Below are positions 1 through 11,683 of a stretch of 64,000 bases of DNA, in pieces; the stretch's first letter is position 1, and the number at the start of each line of letters is the position of its first letter. Source of the DNA: Euonymus europaeus (taxonomy: Eukaryota > Streptophyta > Magnoliopsida > Celastrales > Celastraceae). A model generated the notes under the pieces. That model was not told the origin of the DNA, did not search any database, and saw nothing but the letters and a program-made list of their open reading frames with translations. A program made the translations under genes and the position numbers. Where the stretch lies: contig OY756958.1 of NCBI GenBank assembly GCA_963580455.1, forward strand, positions 19,294,501 to 19,358,500, read 5' to 3'.

Positions 1-610
1 CGAGGGAGAGTTGTACAAAAACCAAAACGTGAGACATAGGATCTTCTGAAATGGCAACGAAAGAATTCATAGTTCTCTCAAACAAGAAGCGAGTAAGGCT
101 ATTACCATTAGAATAACATTAGGGTTCACTGTCATATACAACCACAAGTCTTGAAAATCTAAGATTTGCTAACACACATGACATATGGCAGACCTAACGC
201 CCCTGTGAACTCCCACAAAATCACCACAATATATAGAAGAGCCCATGTCTATACGATTTCCATGGTTTATGCAAGAAAACAATGGTCCCAGTAAAAGTAA
301 AAAAACTCAATCCAAAAACAAATATGAAAAATGAAACAACCCCATCGACATGAAACTAAACACGAATCGAACACATGAATCGCTCTATCTCCCCACTGAG
401 GAACATTAATAAACCTAGCACTAATTGAACACATGAAAATAATCATTCTCCCCCAGTTTATAATTCATCACATATGTCGACCAACATTGCATGAGAAGGA
501 GATGATAACTCAACCAAAACAATAGTATGACTTTCACAAAATATGAACTGCTTGAGAACAGGGTCCAGACAAAGATAAACCATGACCATTAAACAAGCCT
601 GCGACACCAA
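1..610. other. Non-coding stretch, possible retroelement interior
   Basis: No convincing reading frame is seen on either strand. Pyrimidine-rich tracts near 390-400 and 449-456 read as purine-rich on the minus strand and could be relics of a retroelement interior or polypurine tract. Nothing stronger can be supported. Confidence 0.3.
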
Positions 611-960
611 TGTAATAGAGGTGGATCAATATTCAATGATGGTGAACGAAAATTTCATTCATAGCGTAAAATGAAAAGCTCTAGAGCTCGTGAGAATTAT
701 GGATTGTAGAGAGAGAGAGAGATGTAAACAATTGTATAAACCATATCAGTTATTCATGAGTTTCAAAAGAACTCTTTACAAGCTATATATATGAAGTATG
801 TGTGAGTAACGGCTAAGAGGTTACATCACTGCACAAGATATGCAGTGACAGTGACATCTTCCCGTTACAGCCATTTTGAATGGCAAAGACACGAGACACA
901 GGAAGAAGAAAGACTAGCAGGCCTAACTTGACAAGCCCAAGAAATAAGACACAAAGACTA
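611..960 (-). mobile_element. Probable copia-type LTR with primer-binding-like site
   Basis: Read on the minus strand, this segment has LTR-like features: an AT-rich TATATATA stretch, a CT-rich tract (the GA run near 708-722) and an end in ...ATTACA. Immediately after that end comes TGGTGTCGCAGGC, a degenerate match to the initiator-tRNA-Met primer site TGGTATCAGAGC used by many plant copia elements. The minus-strand internal region would then run toward position 1 and out of the window, but no gag is readable in 1-600. The outer LTR boundary near 960 is a guess. The assignment rests on pattern recognition alone, with no second LTR or target duplication seen. Confidence 0.4.
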
Positions 961-1716
961 ATTGACAGTAGCCCAAGTGCTGACTAACTGATCCAATAGC
1001 CCAGCCCCAAATGACCTTCTTCCTCTTTGTTTCACATCTTCCTCTCTGATGCTTAACATAAAATCATAGCAGCATAGAACATAAATATCTGTATCAATGA
1101 AACTAGCAGAATGATCATATACAAATCCAAGACTCAGCTTCGACGTGAGTTCTTCCTTTAGGCTATCGACCATTAGAACGTCAATCCAAAACAAACATAT
1201 GCTAAGAGAAAAATTAATGGGTCAATAATGCTTTCGCAAGCACAATGAAAATTTTGAAAGGAGCAACTCCTTCCCCCAAAAATCTAAAGAAAATCTCAAT
1301 TCTCACACGTCTCTCTCCCTCCCAATCTTTAGATTTTTCTTCGATTTTTTTCTGTAAAGCCGTCCTTCTCTTCTATTTATAATACAATTCCAACCATAAT
1401 TCCTTCTAATCACAATGATTTCTTTCTCTTGTTGGTTACTAATTCGACTCCTCTAAATATATTTTATCATGATAATTCGAAATTGAAAATATGTTAATCC
1501 AAAATTAAAGGTAATTTTAACCAGCTTGATAAACCGAAATTAAAAATAATTTAAGTTGAAATTTAAAACGTTTTAACCCAAAAACATGATAATCCAAAAT
1601 TGAACACATGAGAATATGAATTGTATCAATACTCGGCTCAAAATTAAGCTCGTGAAGATCCAAAGTTGATGCATGGTAGTCTAAGAAGACAATGATAAAA
1701 ATGAATTCATTGGGAG

Positions 1717-1718
<2 letters not shown>

Positions 1719-1754
<36 letters not shown>

Positions 1755-1768
1755 TGTGTGTGTGTGTA
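1719..1768. repeat. (AT)n/(GT)n compound microsatellite
   Basis: A pure TA dinucleotide run of about 30 bp passes directly into a TG run. Flanking 960-1718 and 1769-2030 are AT-rich with no recognisable gene. The open frame across it is low-complexity and should not be called a gene. Confidence 0.9.
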
Positions 1769-2707
1769 GTGCTTTGCCGCCCTATATAGTATATACTCGT
1801 GCAATTACCACTCGCTTCTTATCGCACCTCTTCTGTGCATATGAATATTGTCAAGATGCATAACAAGATAGATAGCAAACTCAAGGATCACGAATCAATA
1901 CTTTCAGAATTTTACTTAGCATATGATATAATAAGAGTGTATGGTTGATTATTAGGATAGCACATATGAAAGAAACTTGAAACAAGTGCAAAAGAGTCTT
2001 CAAAACTTGAATCTGCAAACGAGATAGCGTACAACCTGTGCTAAAAACTGCCCCTATTTTTTACACGCCACATTAACAACTTATCGGATCTAATATTTGT
2101 CTGTAATGCCTAAAAGAGCTTTTGCTCTAACGGGATCTTCTCTTTTCTCATGCATATAGTATCTTTTAACAACGTGAGCACTTTCCTCGGCGGTACTTCA
2201 ACTATCCCTATCTAGTTTGTACCCATTCTATTTCTTCTAGATCAAATTCCAAATAGACACGAAGAGAAGGAATTTCCAATTCGATTGGTAAAAATGCCTT
2301 CATAACATTAACCGATGAGAATGGGTTTCTCCAGTAGATGTGTGTACTAACGTTCTGTATCCATATAAGGCGAAAGGGAGCTTCTCATGCCAATCCTTGT
2401 CATTGACCGTCATCTTTTCAATAATATTTTTAATATTCTTATTTGTTGCTCCGACTACTCCATTCATTTTTGGACGATATGTTGATGAATTATGGTGTCC
2501 AATTTTGAATCTCAAAAAAATATCACCATTTTGCTGTTGAAATTTGTGCCTTTTAGGTGATGATCATCTAAGGAATCCCATATTGACAAACAACTTTTTC
2601 CTCAAAAATCGAACAACCACACTGCTAGTCACATTGGTATAAGAAGTAGCCTCTACCCACTTCGTGAAGTAGTCAGTAGCCACTAAGATGAATCGATGTC
2701 CATTGGA

Positions 2708-2749
2708 AGCCTTAGGCTCAATCGGACTAGCCTTAGGCTCAATCGGACT
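2708..2749. repeat. 21-bp x2 tandem duplication in integrase remnant
   Basis: AGCCTTAGGCTCAATCGGACT occurs twice head-to-tail without mismatch (2708-2728 and 2729-2749). On the minus strand it encodes a seven-residue SPIEPKA duplication just before the NGHRFI part of the integrase core, so it preserves frame. Confidence 0.9.
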
Positions 2750-2830
2750 AGTAACGTCTATTCCTTACATTGAGAAAGGTTATGGTGAAGTTAAGACATG
2801 CAACAAATTAATTAAGACATGAGTCCTGTT

Positions 2831-2938
2831 TGCATAGACCTAGCATTTGTGGCACTTCATCGTATAACTAATACAATCTTTATCTGCATAGACCTAACAT
2901 TTGTGCCACTTTATCGCATAATTAATACAATTTCTCTC
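2831..2938. repeat. 54-bp x2 tandem duplication across the integrase zinc-binding motif
   Basis: Units starting TGCATAGACCTA at 2831 and 2885 lie 54 bp apart and differ at several positions. On the minus strand each unit carries the Cys-His-Lys-Cys part of the HHCC zinc-binding motif (KCHKC in one, KWHKC in the other). In both, CHKC/HKC is followed by the same TAG stop. The period is a multiple of three. Confidence 0.85.
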
Positions 2939-3494
2939 CATCCTCAACCAATAACAACCGTTCCACACAACCCTTTATGAATTTCTGTCACAATCTGCTT
3001 AACTTTTGGCTCGTCAACTCAACGGAGAAGAACTATCCCATGATTCCTCTTGTATAATACATATTCATTCAAAAAGAATGTCCCCGATAATCTTCTAATG
3101 GTATATTTGTCATTTTTAGACACTCCTTCTGGATATATCTTTTCATTGAGATACATTTGGATATCATGATACTATGGTTTGTTGTCGGGTTCTTCCTCCA
3201 CATTTGAGCAATAACTTTGAATCTCTGATTTCCCAATTGTGATTATCGAAATTTCCCCTTTTGGGTCTATGTCAAACATTTATGCTAGGGTCGCTAGAGC
3301 ATCTACAATCTGATTTTCATCTTTAGGGATGTGGTTGAACTCAATCCAATCAAAAAAATTGTTAACTTCTTAATGTGTTAATGATAAGGAATAAGATTTC
3401 TATCTTTCATCTCCCATTTATCACTCAGCTATTTGACCACTTGCTATGAATCCCCGTAGACTTGGAACCTTTTTATATTGGTATGGATGTCGGC

Positions 3495-4560
3495 TTAATT
3501 CCCCAATGCGCACCCCTCATATTTAGCCATGTTGTTCGTACATGTAAAATACAGCTTGACCATAAAATGGGTGATATTTCCCTGAAGTGATATCAACACT
3601 GCTCCAATCCTATATCCTAACGTATTTGACGCTCCATTAAAGCACATCATCCATTGATTATGATTGGTTGGACTTTCTTTATCTTCTAATATAGTTAATA
3701 CTTCATGGTTCATTGGCTTGAAATCATCAATCATTCGGTTTCCTAAATAATTTTCTATTGCACTTCCTTTTATAGGCTTCACGTAAACATTTTGAATATC
3801 ATATTCTGATAGAAGAATTTTCCATTTTCCAATCCTTTCTGACAACGATGGGTTTTCAAAAATGTACTTTATTTTGGTCCATTCTGGAAATCAACCACGT
3901 GGGGTGGACATCTATTGTTGAAGCCTATGTGCCGCCCACGCTAACAACGATGGGTTTTCAAAAATGTACTTGATTTTGGTCCATTTTGGAAATCAACCAC
4001 GTGGTGTGGACATCTATTGTTGAAGCCTATGTGTCGTCCACGCTAGTGAACAACAAATGTTCTCTACCATGGAATAGCTGGCTTCACAACTTGTGAATTT
4101 CTTACTTAGATATTATATTTCATGCTCTATCTTTCCTTCTGAGTCATGTTGTCCTAGTACACATCCCATCAAACTTTCAAAAACTGTTAGGTATAGAATC
4201 AAGGGTTTTCTCGCAACAGGGGGTATTAATATTAGTGATTTCTGCAAATATTGCTTGATCTTTTCGAAAGTGACCTGGCAATCCACATTCCATACCTTCA
4301 GATTATTTTTGCATAATAATTTGAAGATGGGTTCATAGGTAGAAGTTAGTTGAAAAATAAATTTGGCGATGTAATTCAACCTTCCCAGAAACCTTCTTAT
4401 TTCTTTCTTTGTGCGGAGAGGTGGCATTTCCATAATAGCTTTTACCTTATCCAAATCTACCTCGATTCCTTTCCTGCTCTCAATGAATCCATGTAACTTC
4501 CTAGAGGTAGCCCCAAAAGTGCATTTTTGGAGTGTAACCTTGACTAGGTCAATAGCGTCT
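3495..4560 (-). pseudogene. Tat-type gypsy RT C-terminus and RNase H remnant (element A)
   Basis: Minus strand. From about 4560 the text KVTLQKCTFGATSRKLHGF followed by GIEVDLDKVKAIMEMP, FLGRLNYIAKFI and PIFKLL is the C-terminal part of a Ty3/gypsy reverse transcriptase (thumb/connection). PLILYLTVFESLMGCVLGQH begins RNase H. After a broken stretch (3846-4112) the frame resumes at 3845-3495 with GKWKILLSEYDIQNVY, KGSAIENYL, MMCFNGASN and CTNNMAKYEGC, i.e. the RNase H core. The palm with the YxDD catalytic box is absent, because at about 4600 the sequence passes directly into gag-side DNA. Stops, a frameshift and a 102-bp duplication lie in the middle. Confidence 0.8.
3842..4045. repeat. 102-bp x2 tandem duplication inside RNase H remnant
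   Basis: Two units beginning ACAACGATGGGTTTTCAAAA at 3842 and 3944 repeat with only a few mismatches. They correspond on the minus strand to 34 codons of the RNase H region (AWAAHRLQQ ... KYIFENPSL). Both copies carry the same in-frame stop in the text and the same apparent frameshift. Confidence 0.92.
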
Positions 4561-4619
4561 ACCTTCTTAGTTTCTGCTTAGAAAGTAGTGTTCATTTGGG
4601 ACCATTTTTCCTCCATTGA

Positions 4620-7151
4620 AGGTGGAGCTTCACACCCGAAGAGAGATTAAAAGTCAATTCTACCTAAGGCTAGAGAATAGAAAGTCACTTGCAATGAAGT
4701 GTACGTCATCTTGTTTTGAATCATTTTATGATAATTGGACAAAACCTCTGTATTTATGTTTGTTAGCTTATCAATTCTTTTATCTTTTTTTTGTAACCTC
4801 CTCTTTTGTGTTCTTGTCAAAACCTTCTTCTCCTTTGAATGTTAAATTTTGTCTAGACGTTAATTGATGAAGATAGAGGTTTGACCATTATAGGTTTGTT
4901 TTGGAATGGCGTTACATGTTTTTCTTCTCAGTAATTCTTCTAAGATTGTGGAGAATGATGATAAATAGGCCTATTGAATATTCTCCTAGATACTCTATTT
5001 TATTTCATAAAGACATTTTGTTGAACAAAATAAGATTCATCTGAATGTGTCTTCCAAGAATTGCACTTTCCCTCGAGCCTGAACTCAAAGTTGAAGTATT
5101 TGTCATTCTGAAATGATCTTTAAATCCCTTCACATGAGTTAGTTTCCTTTGGATTTGGTGATTTAACTAGAGGTTTCCATCTTCTGTAAGAGGTTTAGCC
5201 TTCTGAGTTTCAACATTCTTCAGTACCGACTTCTGTCTTGGTGTTGACCTGGCCCACTTTGATGTAGAGTATATGCGTGCATATTTTTGGAAGAAATGGT
5301 TTAGTATCAACTCTCATTGTTGGGTTAGAAACAACAAAGTCTCCTCTATCAATCGTAGCGTGGATTTACCTTCAGAAAGAAACACAATCATTGTTAAAGT
5401 GACTCCAAGAATTGTGATACCTATAGAATTTCTTTTGAATATATTATTTTGGTAGAATTATCTACGTAGGAGGTAGCTTGATCATCTTTTTTGCTAGAAG
5501 GCAATCGAAGATCCTCTTTGTCTTGGACACATCATATGCAAAGAACTTGTTATGCTTGATTCAAGTTTGTGCTTTTGTTTGCTTAGATGGTTTTGACCTT
5601 ATTATATCCTTACAAACGTAGGAATATTTTCTTAGAAACTTGGCGACAACAACCCCTTATACGGGCTCACCTTCAACATTGGTCATTATATAATTGGAGT
5701 CCTTGTAAGAGGTTCATTTTGATGAATTGTCTATGTCTTGTTCTTCTCTCAGAAGTCTCTCAGAACGGATAGCCTAAGGAGTGAGTTGAGAGATCATGAA
5801 ACTTCTTTCTAAGTTGGGCTTGTATGCCCTTGACAGCTAACTCCACTACTTTATGCTCTGGTATTTTTATGTTGCACTGAAGTCTAGCTTCCTTAAATAT
5901 GTTGAGGAAAGGCTCAATTGATTCTCTTGGGAATTGAATGATATTAGACAGGTCTGCCACAATGACTTCTGGTTCTTTTTTGAAAAATTACTTGTGGAAT
6001 GTCGTCTCTATGTATGTCCAACTATCAATAGAGTTGGAAGGTAACTTTATATACCAGGAGAAAATAATATCAATAATGGAGTTAGCGAACAGTTTGAGCT
6101 AGTAATAATATTTCGAGCCTACTTTTCCCCATTAGATGGTGAAATCAGCTACGTGCTCCACAATTGACTGAGCATCTTTTCTAGAGAAAATAGAAAAGTT
6201 AGGCATCTTGAATCCTCTAAGGAGTAGAAGATAATCTACTCGCTATGTGAAGGCTCTACGGTATATGAGTCTACCCAAGCCTCTAGGGCGTATCATGCCT
6301 TGAACGATATTCATGACTTGATCCTATTAACCACGACGGAGGTTGATTATGGATCACCTGTAACGATGGTAAGGTAATAGCCATACTAACTTTGTCCAAA
6401 AAATTCAATATGAAAAAAGGTTCATAATATAGATGTTGTGGTTGGATTTTGAGGTTTTCTCCAGTTTTCAACAAGAGGTGTAACCTGCAGTAGCCACTGG
6501 TTGACATCATTCACTTCTCTTTGTTCATTCGACCATATTACAAGAGGAGCAATTGTATTTTCAATAAGAGGAACTATAGTTAAATAAGAAAAATAGGTAA
6601 AAAACCCATAGATGTCATCTAAAAATCTCATTATTCCCCCCTCAAGAGTATTAATCGTCTACACCAAAGTTGAAGTAACAATTAGAGGTATTGAAATAGT
6701 CACAACGAATGGCCATTGATACACTGGGTCTGTCACCAATTGGCTAACCTTCAACATTTTAGTTAGCTTCTTAAGTAAATCTTATGAAGGTTCAATAGGA
6801 ATATGAGTTGGCTGCTGAATGGTCTTCAAAGTACATTGTCAAGTAAGTGTTGAATGCGTAAACTATTGAGATCCTTGCATGGATTAAAGCAAGTGGTGGA
6901 ATTTCTGGGAATGGTGCTAGAGAGCTTTTTGAGTCTACTGAAGAGTCTGTTAGCAGAATTATTGCATGTTCTTTGAGATTTTCTCCATAAACTACATCAA
7001 ACCATTGTATGCCAAAGGATTTCTTAGCTTAAAAGTTTGACGAGAGTTGGACTTCCTTCTCCTTCTTTGCCTAGACGAGGAGTTCAAAGAACATTGTAAG
7101 ACTCTCAGTAGCATGTTCACCTTCAACAGCCTTTCCTATTTTTCTAGCCAT
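4620..7151 (-). pseudogene. Tat-type gypsy gag remnant (element A)
   Basis: A minus-strand ATG at 7151 (MARKIGKAVEGEHATES) lies 50 bp inside the LTR and is a plausible gag start. The clearest gag text is at about 6250-5760: GFKMPNFSIFSRKDAQSIVEH, then WYIKLPSNSIDSW and the open frame MADLSNIIQFPRESIEPFLNIFK...AQLRKKFHDL, which matches the retrotransposon gag domain (Retrotrans_gag type). Downstream text (SNYIMTNVEGEPV, then LHMMCPRQR) recurs in the gag of element B at about 59630-59905. Stops are frequent and the region is dead. Plus-strand open frames here are shadows. Confidence 0.7.
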
Positions 7152-7200
7152 TATTGAAATTACTTGACACAAAAGAGTCCCCCTATTCATGCCAAAATTA

Positions 7201-7770
7201 TGTTAGTTCCTTCTACATAAATAGAAAGAACAACTGATTTTGACACTTTTGATGATGTGGCAGAGGAATGTTTGTTGGTATGATTGGAAAATTGCAAACG
7301 TGTCAGGGCTTACTATTACTCCAAAATTGTTTAGGAGATGTGTGTGATATGATCTCGTGCCAAACGATTTGTTTGTAGTTTAGAAAAGAAAAACTACTTG
7401 GTTTGGGGTTTGCCTTACTAAAATGGACTTCAATATTTCGTAAGTGTCACTATAGGCAGTAATAGAAACAAAACACTAGAATGTAAAAGCTTTCATTAAG
7501 ATGGCTGAAAAGTAATACCTCCTGAAATGTATTGAACTTTCATTGATGATACATTAAAGTGCATGACAATCATTCTTTATAAGCTAAAACTAAGATTAGT
7601 AGCAAAGACTACAATTTGGAGGTTTGAATTAAGCTAGAAGCTAAGTAAAAGGATAGTTGACCGAAACCATGCCAAAAAAGGGATAAAGTTTTGAGCCGCA
7701 GGGTCTATGTTTGACATGAGGTATTTGATGCTTTTGATTCTTCTTCTTATAAGCCTTCATCTAGGAACAT
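7201..7770 (-). mobile_element. Partial 5' LTR of element A
   Basis: The segment begins TGTTAGTTCC and aligns by eye over several hundred bases with 42532-43070. Shared blocks include the TTTAGA...AAACTACTT motif, GAAAAGTAATACMTC and GATAAAGTTTTGAG followed by GTTTGAC/GGC. The later part also aligns with 61195-61440. Just below it, minus-strand TTTTGGCATGAATAGGGGG may be a degraded primer-binding site. Similarity to the other copies stops near 7770, so the LTR is truncated there. Confidence 0.7.
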
Positions 7771-10700
7771 AGGCTCATAAAACTCCACGATCTCCTGCAT
7801 TTTCTTCATCTTATTTGGCTAAAAGCTCAAAATATTATTAACAGAACGTTCCTCTCACTTAAGGAAACATTTCATAAATTAATCTCATAAGAGTAAACTC
7901 TTCAAACATGGAACTTCAGACATTCCAGCAGCTTATGTCTGAATTTAGGACAATGACAAAAGCACAAATCTTGCGAAACACATAAAAGGTTAGAGAAAGC
8001 TCCTTCCTTACTTACCTAGTGTCAAGCTTCAATTTGTTTGGCAGATTGACCTGCAAGCCCCATGTTGCCACGTATCAGGGGAATGATTGGAGGTCATTTT
8101 TTGTATAAACAGTAACACAATTTTTGTGTGAAATAAAGCATATAACATGTCTTTCATTTTATTTTTTGATAATCGAGAATGACCTCATGTAAATTTACTA
8201 ATCTTTGTTCATTTGATATGAACCTAAGCTCGAGTTGTTAGGCTCGCAATGCACAAAAATTTATCACTCAATGACATGATAAGTTGAGCCAAAACACAAA
8301 AGTTGTCCCAAGAAAAATTCATTACATTTTGAGCCCATATGATTTTTGGTCTCAAAGAGATTTCACCACTAAAATAGGATGTCATGAACTACACACTTCG
8401 TATTTTATGATGATGTCATACGGTAAACAAATTATGGTGTTTCCAGAAGACACACAGCTTGGGAGGCTTAATCAATCATTTTTTTAGGGGGGATTTGTAG
8501 GCCGGTACACTGTGGATAACTTATTTGCTCATAGGACTGGCGCCAAAATATTCTTTGTCTTTTAGACCATTAAATACTACATTGACAAATCTGTCCCTGT
8601 ATCAGAGTTTTGAAATTCAAAAAGGTTGTGATGCGTGCATGACACTAGCTCATTGATTACCTCGTGAACTGTGCTACGTTTGTACCACAAAATTTAAATT
8701 ATATTTTATTGTCTTGTTAACCGTGATATTGTATCACAAAATTCAAATTTTATTTCATTGTCTCGTGAATCGTGATACCCTAACATGCATGATATGATGA
8801 TACTCAAACGACGCTGTGACGATTGGAATGTGATGCAATTGTGATACCCTCCAGATACCCACACTATTATGATGGTTAGTATTATGTGATTGCACCATTA
8901 TTTTTGTTATCATGTTACGTTTGATAATTTGTGATATATTTATGATTAATTTATGATACTCATCTAGACCATGTTGAACACCGAGATTTCCTGTGAGAAT
9001 GCTGATTGCTTTGTGATACCTGCGTGATATCTCTATGTGATACACATTTCAAATTGTAAATCATTCACACTGTAGATGGCTAAATGGCGTGATACGCAAA
9101 ACCAATTTCAAATTCGTGATATCTAAATTCAATTACAAATTCATAATACACAAAGGAAATAAAGTCTTAACACTTGAATAGGAGTTGACTGAAATTGAAG
9201 TGCATGAATTGACTTAGGAGTTGAGGCATACATCCACTCCAGTGAGCAGCAACTTACCAGGCTTCCTAATAAAAGATATATCATTGATACAAGTAAAATA
9301 CCTCGGTGATACACGCATACTTAACTAAAAATACAATAGAGATATATTCATGATTCCGTAATGCTACCCTACTTCCTTGTAGGAACCAGTAAATACCAAC
9401 TCTGAACCTCATATGGAGAAATAGCAACAATAAGTTAAAGAGAGAGAGAGTGGATAAATGACATGCCCACATTAAATTTGGCAAATTCTTTTCCAAACAC
9501 CAAACCATAATCATATAGTTTGAATAACAACTCCATTTCTCAACAATTTTACGAATTAAAGAATGAAAATCAACATCCGAACAAAGCATAATAGGAAAGA
9601 ATTGTGAAGAATTCTTAATCATAAGAAATACTCCCTCCGCCATAATAAACAATGCAATTATAACAAAAAAGGCGTATGAATGAATAACTAATGTATCATA
9701 AGGGTATCACCACTAGAACATACATCTCCTGCAAAAAAGAAACCAAACTTCACCAAATCACGAACCTATCACAAGAAATTACAGAAAACCAATAAAGAAG
9801 AAAAAACCTAAAGAACAAATGCAAGCGATGCAAAAACGCAATAATCATAAGCTACAAAAATAACAATAAATCAACAACCGAATAATGAACAAAAATACCT
9901 TTTAAAACAACTCCATCATCAAGAAAATGCGCATGCAACATGAATATGAGGAGGAGCTAAGAGAGCACCGCTCCAGTCAAACACCAGATATGAGAATGCT
10001 GCTTCGAACTAAAAAAAGAACGAACACACGATGATAAACCGACTATATCGACGTCGAAAGGAAAAATAGATGAACCAACAAGGCACGACATTCTCACTCC
10101 CATATCTGGATTCTCTCTCTAGTTATGTGCAAGTGAAGATGAAATCATTTGAATGTGTGAAGAGAGGAAGTATCAGTGTGGGAGAGAGAGAAGACAAGCA
10201 TACTCCACTTTTCATTGACCGTTATGGAGTAATTTAATTGTCATAAAGCCTTTATGTTGTCTTGTCCAGGGTAGTTTGGTCATTAAGAAAAAAAATTAAC
10301 ACTTAAAATTACATTGTTATCCTTTTTTTGACTTAAAATGAATTAAGATTTTCCGCCTGTTTTTTTTACAAATAAGAAGTAAAAATGGGACATTTTGACC
10401 ATTCCCCTTTTTTTAGATATTTTCTAAGCCCAATATGATTTGTGAGCTTGGGCCGAAGTAAGGATTTCTCTTAAAAGTGAAGAAAAATAATGTCGTTTGG
10501 GAGGTTGTTGTGTAAAGATACAATACGCGTGTGGGAAAGACAAAGCACATGAAATTCAAAGATGGAAGCAGAACCCAAGACGAGAATCAACAAGACATTT
10601 CTCATGAGAAGAAGTGACATTCCATATTCCCAAACAATTCATGTAAAAAAAAAAAGTACAATCCAACATACTAAATAACAGAAAGATAAAAACTAATTAA

Positions 10701-10865
10701 CGCTCTATTATCATGCAGAAGCAACATTTTTCACTACACATTTCAAAGCACAAACCTTCGTTCTTCTCTTCCACCATTTTCTTCCCTCTAATTTAACTAG
10801 AATCATCATCCAATCATAAAGAAATAATCTCTTTAGATTCGACGCGTGATGGGTTTTTTCGGGGT
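7771..10865. other. Intergenic stretch, no gene recognised
   Basis: No frame shows a known domain or convincing exon structure. Contents of note are an imperfect tandem repeat (8670-8770), a cluster of GTGATA motifs (8720-9316), a Stowaway-like terminus CTCCCTCCGC after TA at 9629-9640 with no partner end found, and purine-rich leader-like sequence at 10130-10190. It may contain one or more decayed DNA elements. Confidence 0.5.
8720..9316. repeat. Cluster of GTGATA(C/T) motifs
   Basis: The hexamer GTGATA occurs about nine times, mostly in direct orientation, with further GATGATAC or TATCAC variants. Examples lie near 8723, 8768, 8839, 9013-9040 (three), 9090, 9113 and 9309. Such a density is far above chance. 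It resembles the subterminal transposase-binding repeats of hAT or CACTA transposons, but no TIR was found. Confidence 0.6.
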
Positions 10866-11610
10866 CTACAGAAAGCTTAATCGTAGATCCAATGGTGGAT
10901 GTTTTGTAGTATATGAAAACCCCATATCTCCCTTGCAAGATTCATTGCCATGAAATCTCATCAGTTTCTCTGGCTCCCTCTCATCAAATGACTTTATTGG
11001 GAAAAGTTGAAGCGTCTCGATAGCTCTCTCCGGCTGATCGTAGACATGATGATTAATCTCTACAAAATCTGCAAAGTAACAATGCAAAACAACCCAGAAT
11101 ATTTTACATGCATGTTTGCATACTCATCATTCGAACAGAAACTTTGAATCTATAGATTGTGCTTCCATCCATGTAAGTTTTGATGAAGAGAAACTAGAAA
11201 AAGTTTGATGGATACTACTTTCTCTTTAACTGAATAACAAGAACAAATAGCAAGTGAAACTTACGTTTTGGAGAGGAGAACCTGTCATGATCCCGAAGGA
11301 TCAAACTTTTTTCGTCATCATCGACGGATACTCTGCGACGCTTCTGTCTTTCTCTGGCTTTGTGGTTCTGAAACCAATAAAACACATTCTTGCTTTCGAT
11401 CTTTCCGTAAAAGCTAAGCTGAGTGGAGATCTTTTGTATCTGATCAGTACTCGGCGTACGGAGTCCTGCTCGGAACAGGTCAGTCAGAACTTTAACCTGT
11501 TCAGTTGTCGGATTCCACCGCCCACACTTTGTTCCAGAACAACCACCACCACCACCACCACGAACATTTCCCGGTTTAATGCAAAAGCCTGACATTCCTT
11601 CATGATCCAT
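10866..11610 (-). CDS. WOX5: WUSCHEL-related homeobox protein, WOX5 type
   Basis: Two exons: 11610-11265 and 11068-10866 (stop included), joined across a 196-bp intron with GTAAGT donor and TTTGCAG acceptor. The total is 549 nt, 182 aa. The homeodomain (about residues 29-94) reads [51 protein letters not shown], the wording typical of WOX5/WOX7 and extended in the WUS-clade manner. Exon 2 carries the WUS box TLQLFP (about 134-139) and ends [11 protein letters not shown], the C-terminal EAR-like motif known from WOX5. A glycine run before the homeodomain comes from a GGT repeat. I chose the ATG at 11610 because [12 protein letters not shown] resembles family N-termini. An in-frame ATG at 11661 lies within about 25-30 bp of the TATA box, where transcription would begin. 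In known plants WOX5 is a nuclear transcriptional repressor that maintains the root stem-cell niche. The function here is inferred from similarity. Confidence 0.93.
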
Positions 11611-11683
11611 CCCTGTGAGTCTCTCTCCGGAACTTTCTCTCTGAAGTGGTTCTGCACTCAAAAGATGCAGAGTTCGTGTGCAA

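Larger units (their letters stand above)
2040..2960 (-). pseudogene. Tat-type gypsy integrase remnant (element A)
   Basis: Conceptual minus-strand translation recovers the integrase in pieces. Near 2830-2940 there is a zinc-binding CHKC-like motif, followed by the core beginning with SNGHRFILVATDYFTKWVEA (about 2635-2710). The later core piece (2300-2515) reads HHNSSTYRPKMNGVV, NIKNIIEKM and DWHEKLPFALYGYRT, the region of the catalytic glutamate. Downstream text resembling the PIELEIPSLRV segment of the C-terminal region lies at about 2255-2285. There are internal stops, a frame change and a loss between the two core pieces. Two tandem duplications (2708-2749 and 2831-2938) fall inside it. 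It is non-functional. Confidence 0.75.
2040..7770 (-). mobile_element. Decayed Ty3/gypsy element of Tat-lineage type (element A)
   Basis: Minus-strand order from high to low coordinate is partial LTR (7201-7770), gag (from about 7151), the last third of reverse transcriptase, RNase H, and integrase down to about 2040. This is the Ty3/gypsy order (RT-RH-INT), and the wording of the RT, RNase H and integrase fragments matches plant Tat/Ogre-type polyproteins as I know them. The first part of RT with its catalytic YxDD box, and any clear protease, are missing between gag and 4560. Many stops and frameshifts make it a fossil. No 3' LTR was found below 2040. LTR and gag are clearly related to element B further right (see 58580-61819). 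Confidence 0.8.

Noticed and set aside
1517..1804. 95-codon minus frame
   Set aside because: Much of it is translated AT/GT microsatellite.
11254..11592. 112-codon plus-strand frame over WOX5
   Set aside because: Shadow of the conserved homeobox exon on the opposite strand; its Thr run mirrors the glycine repeat.
11611..11661. In-frame ATG at 11661 as the WOX5 start
   Set aside because: It falls at the predicted transcription start, and the upstream 17 residues do not resemble WOX5 N-termini, whereas [12 protein letters not shown] does.
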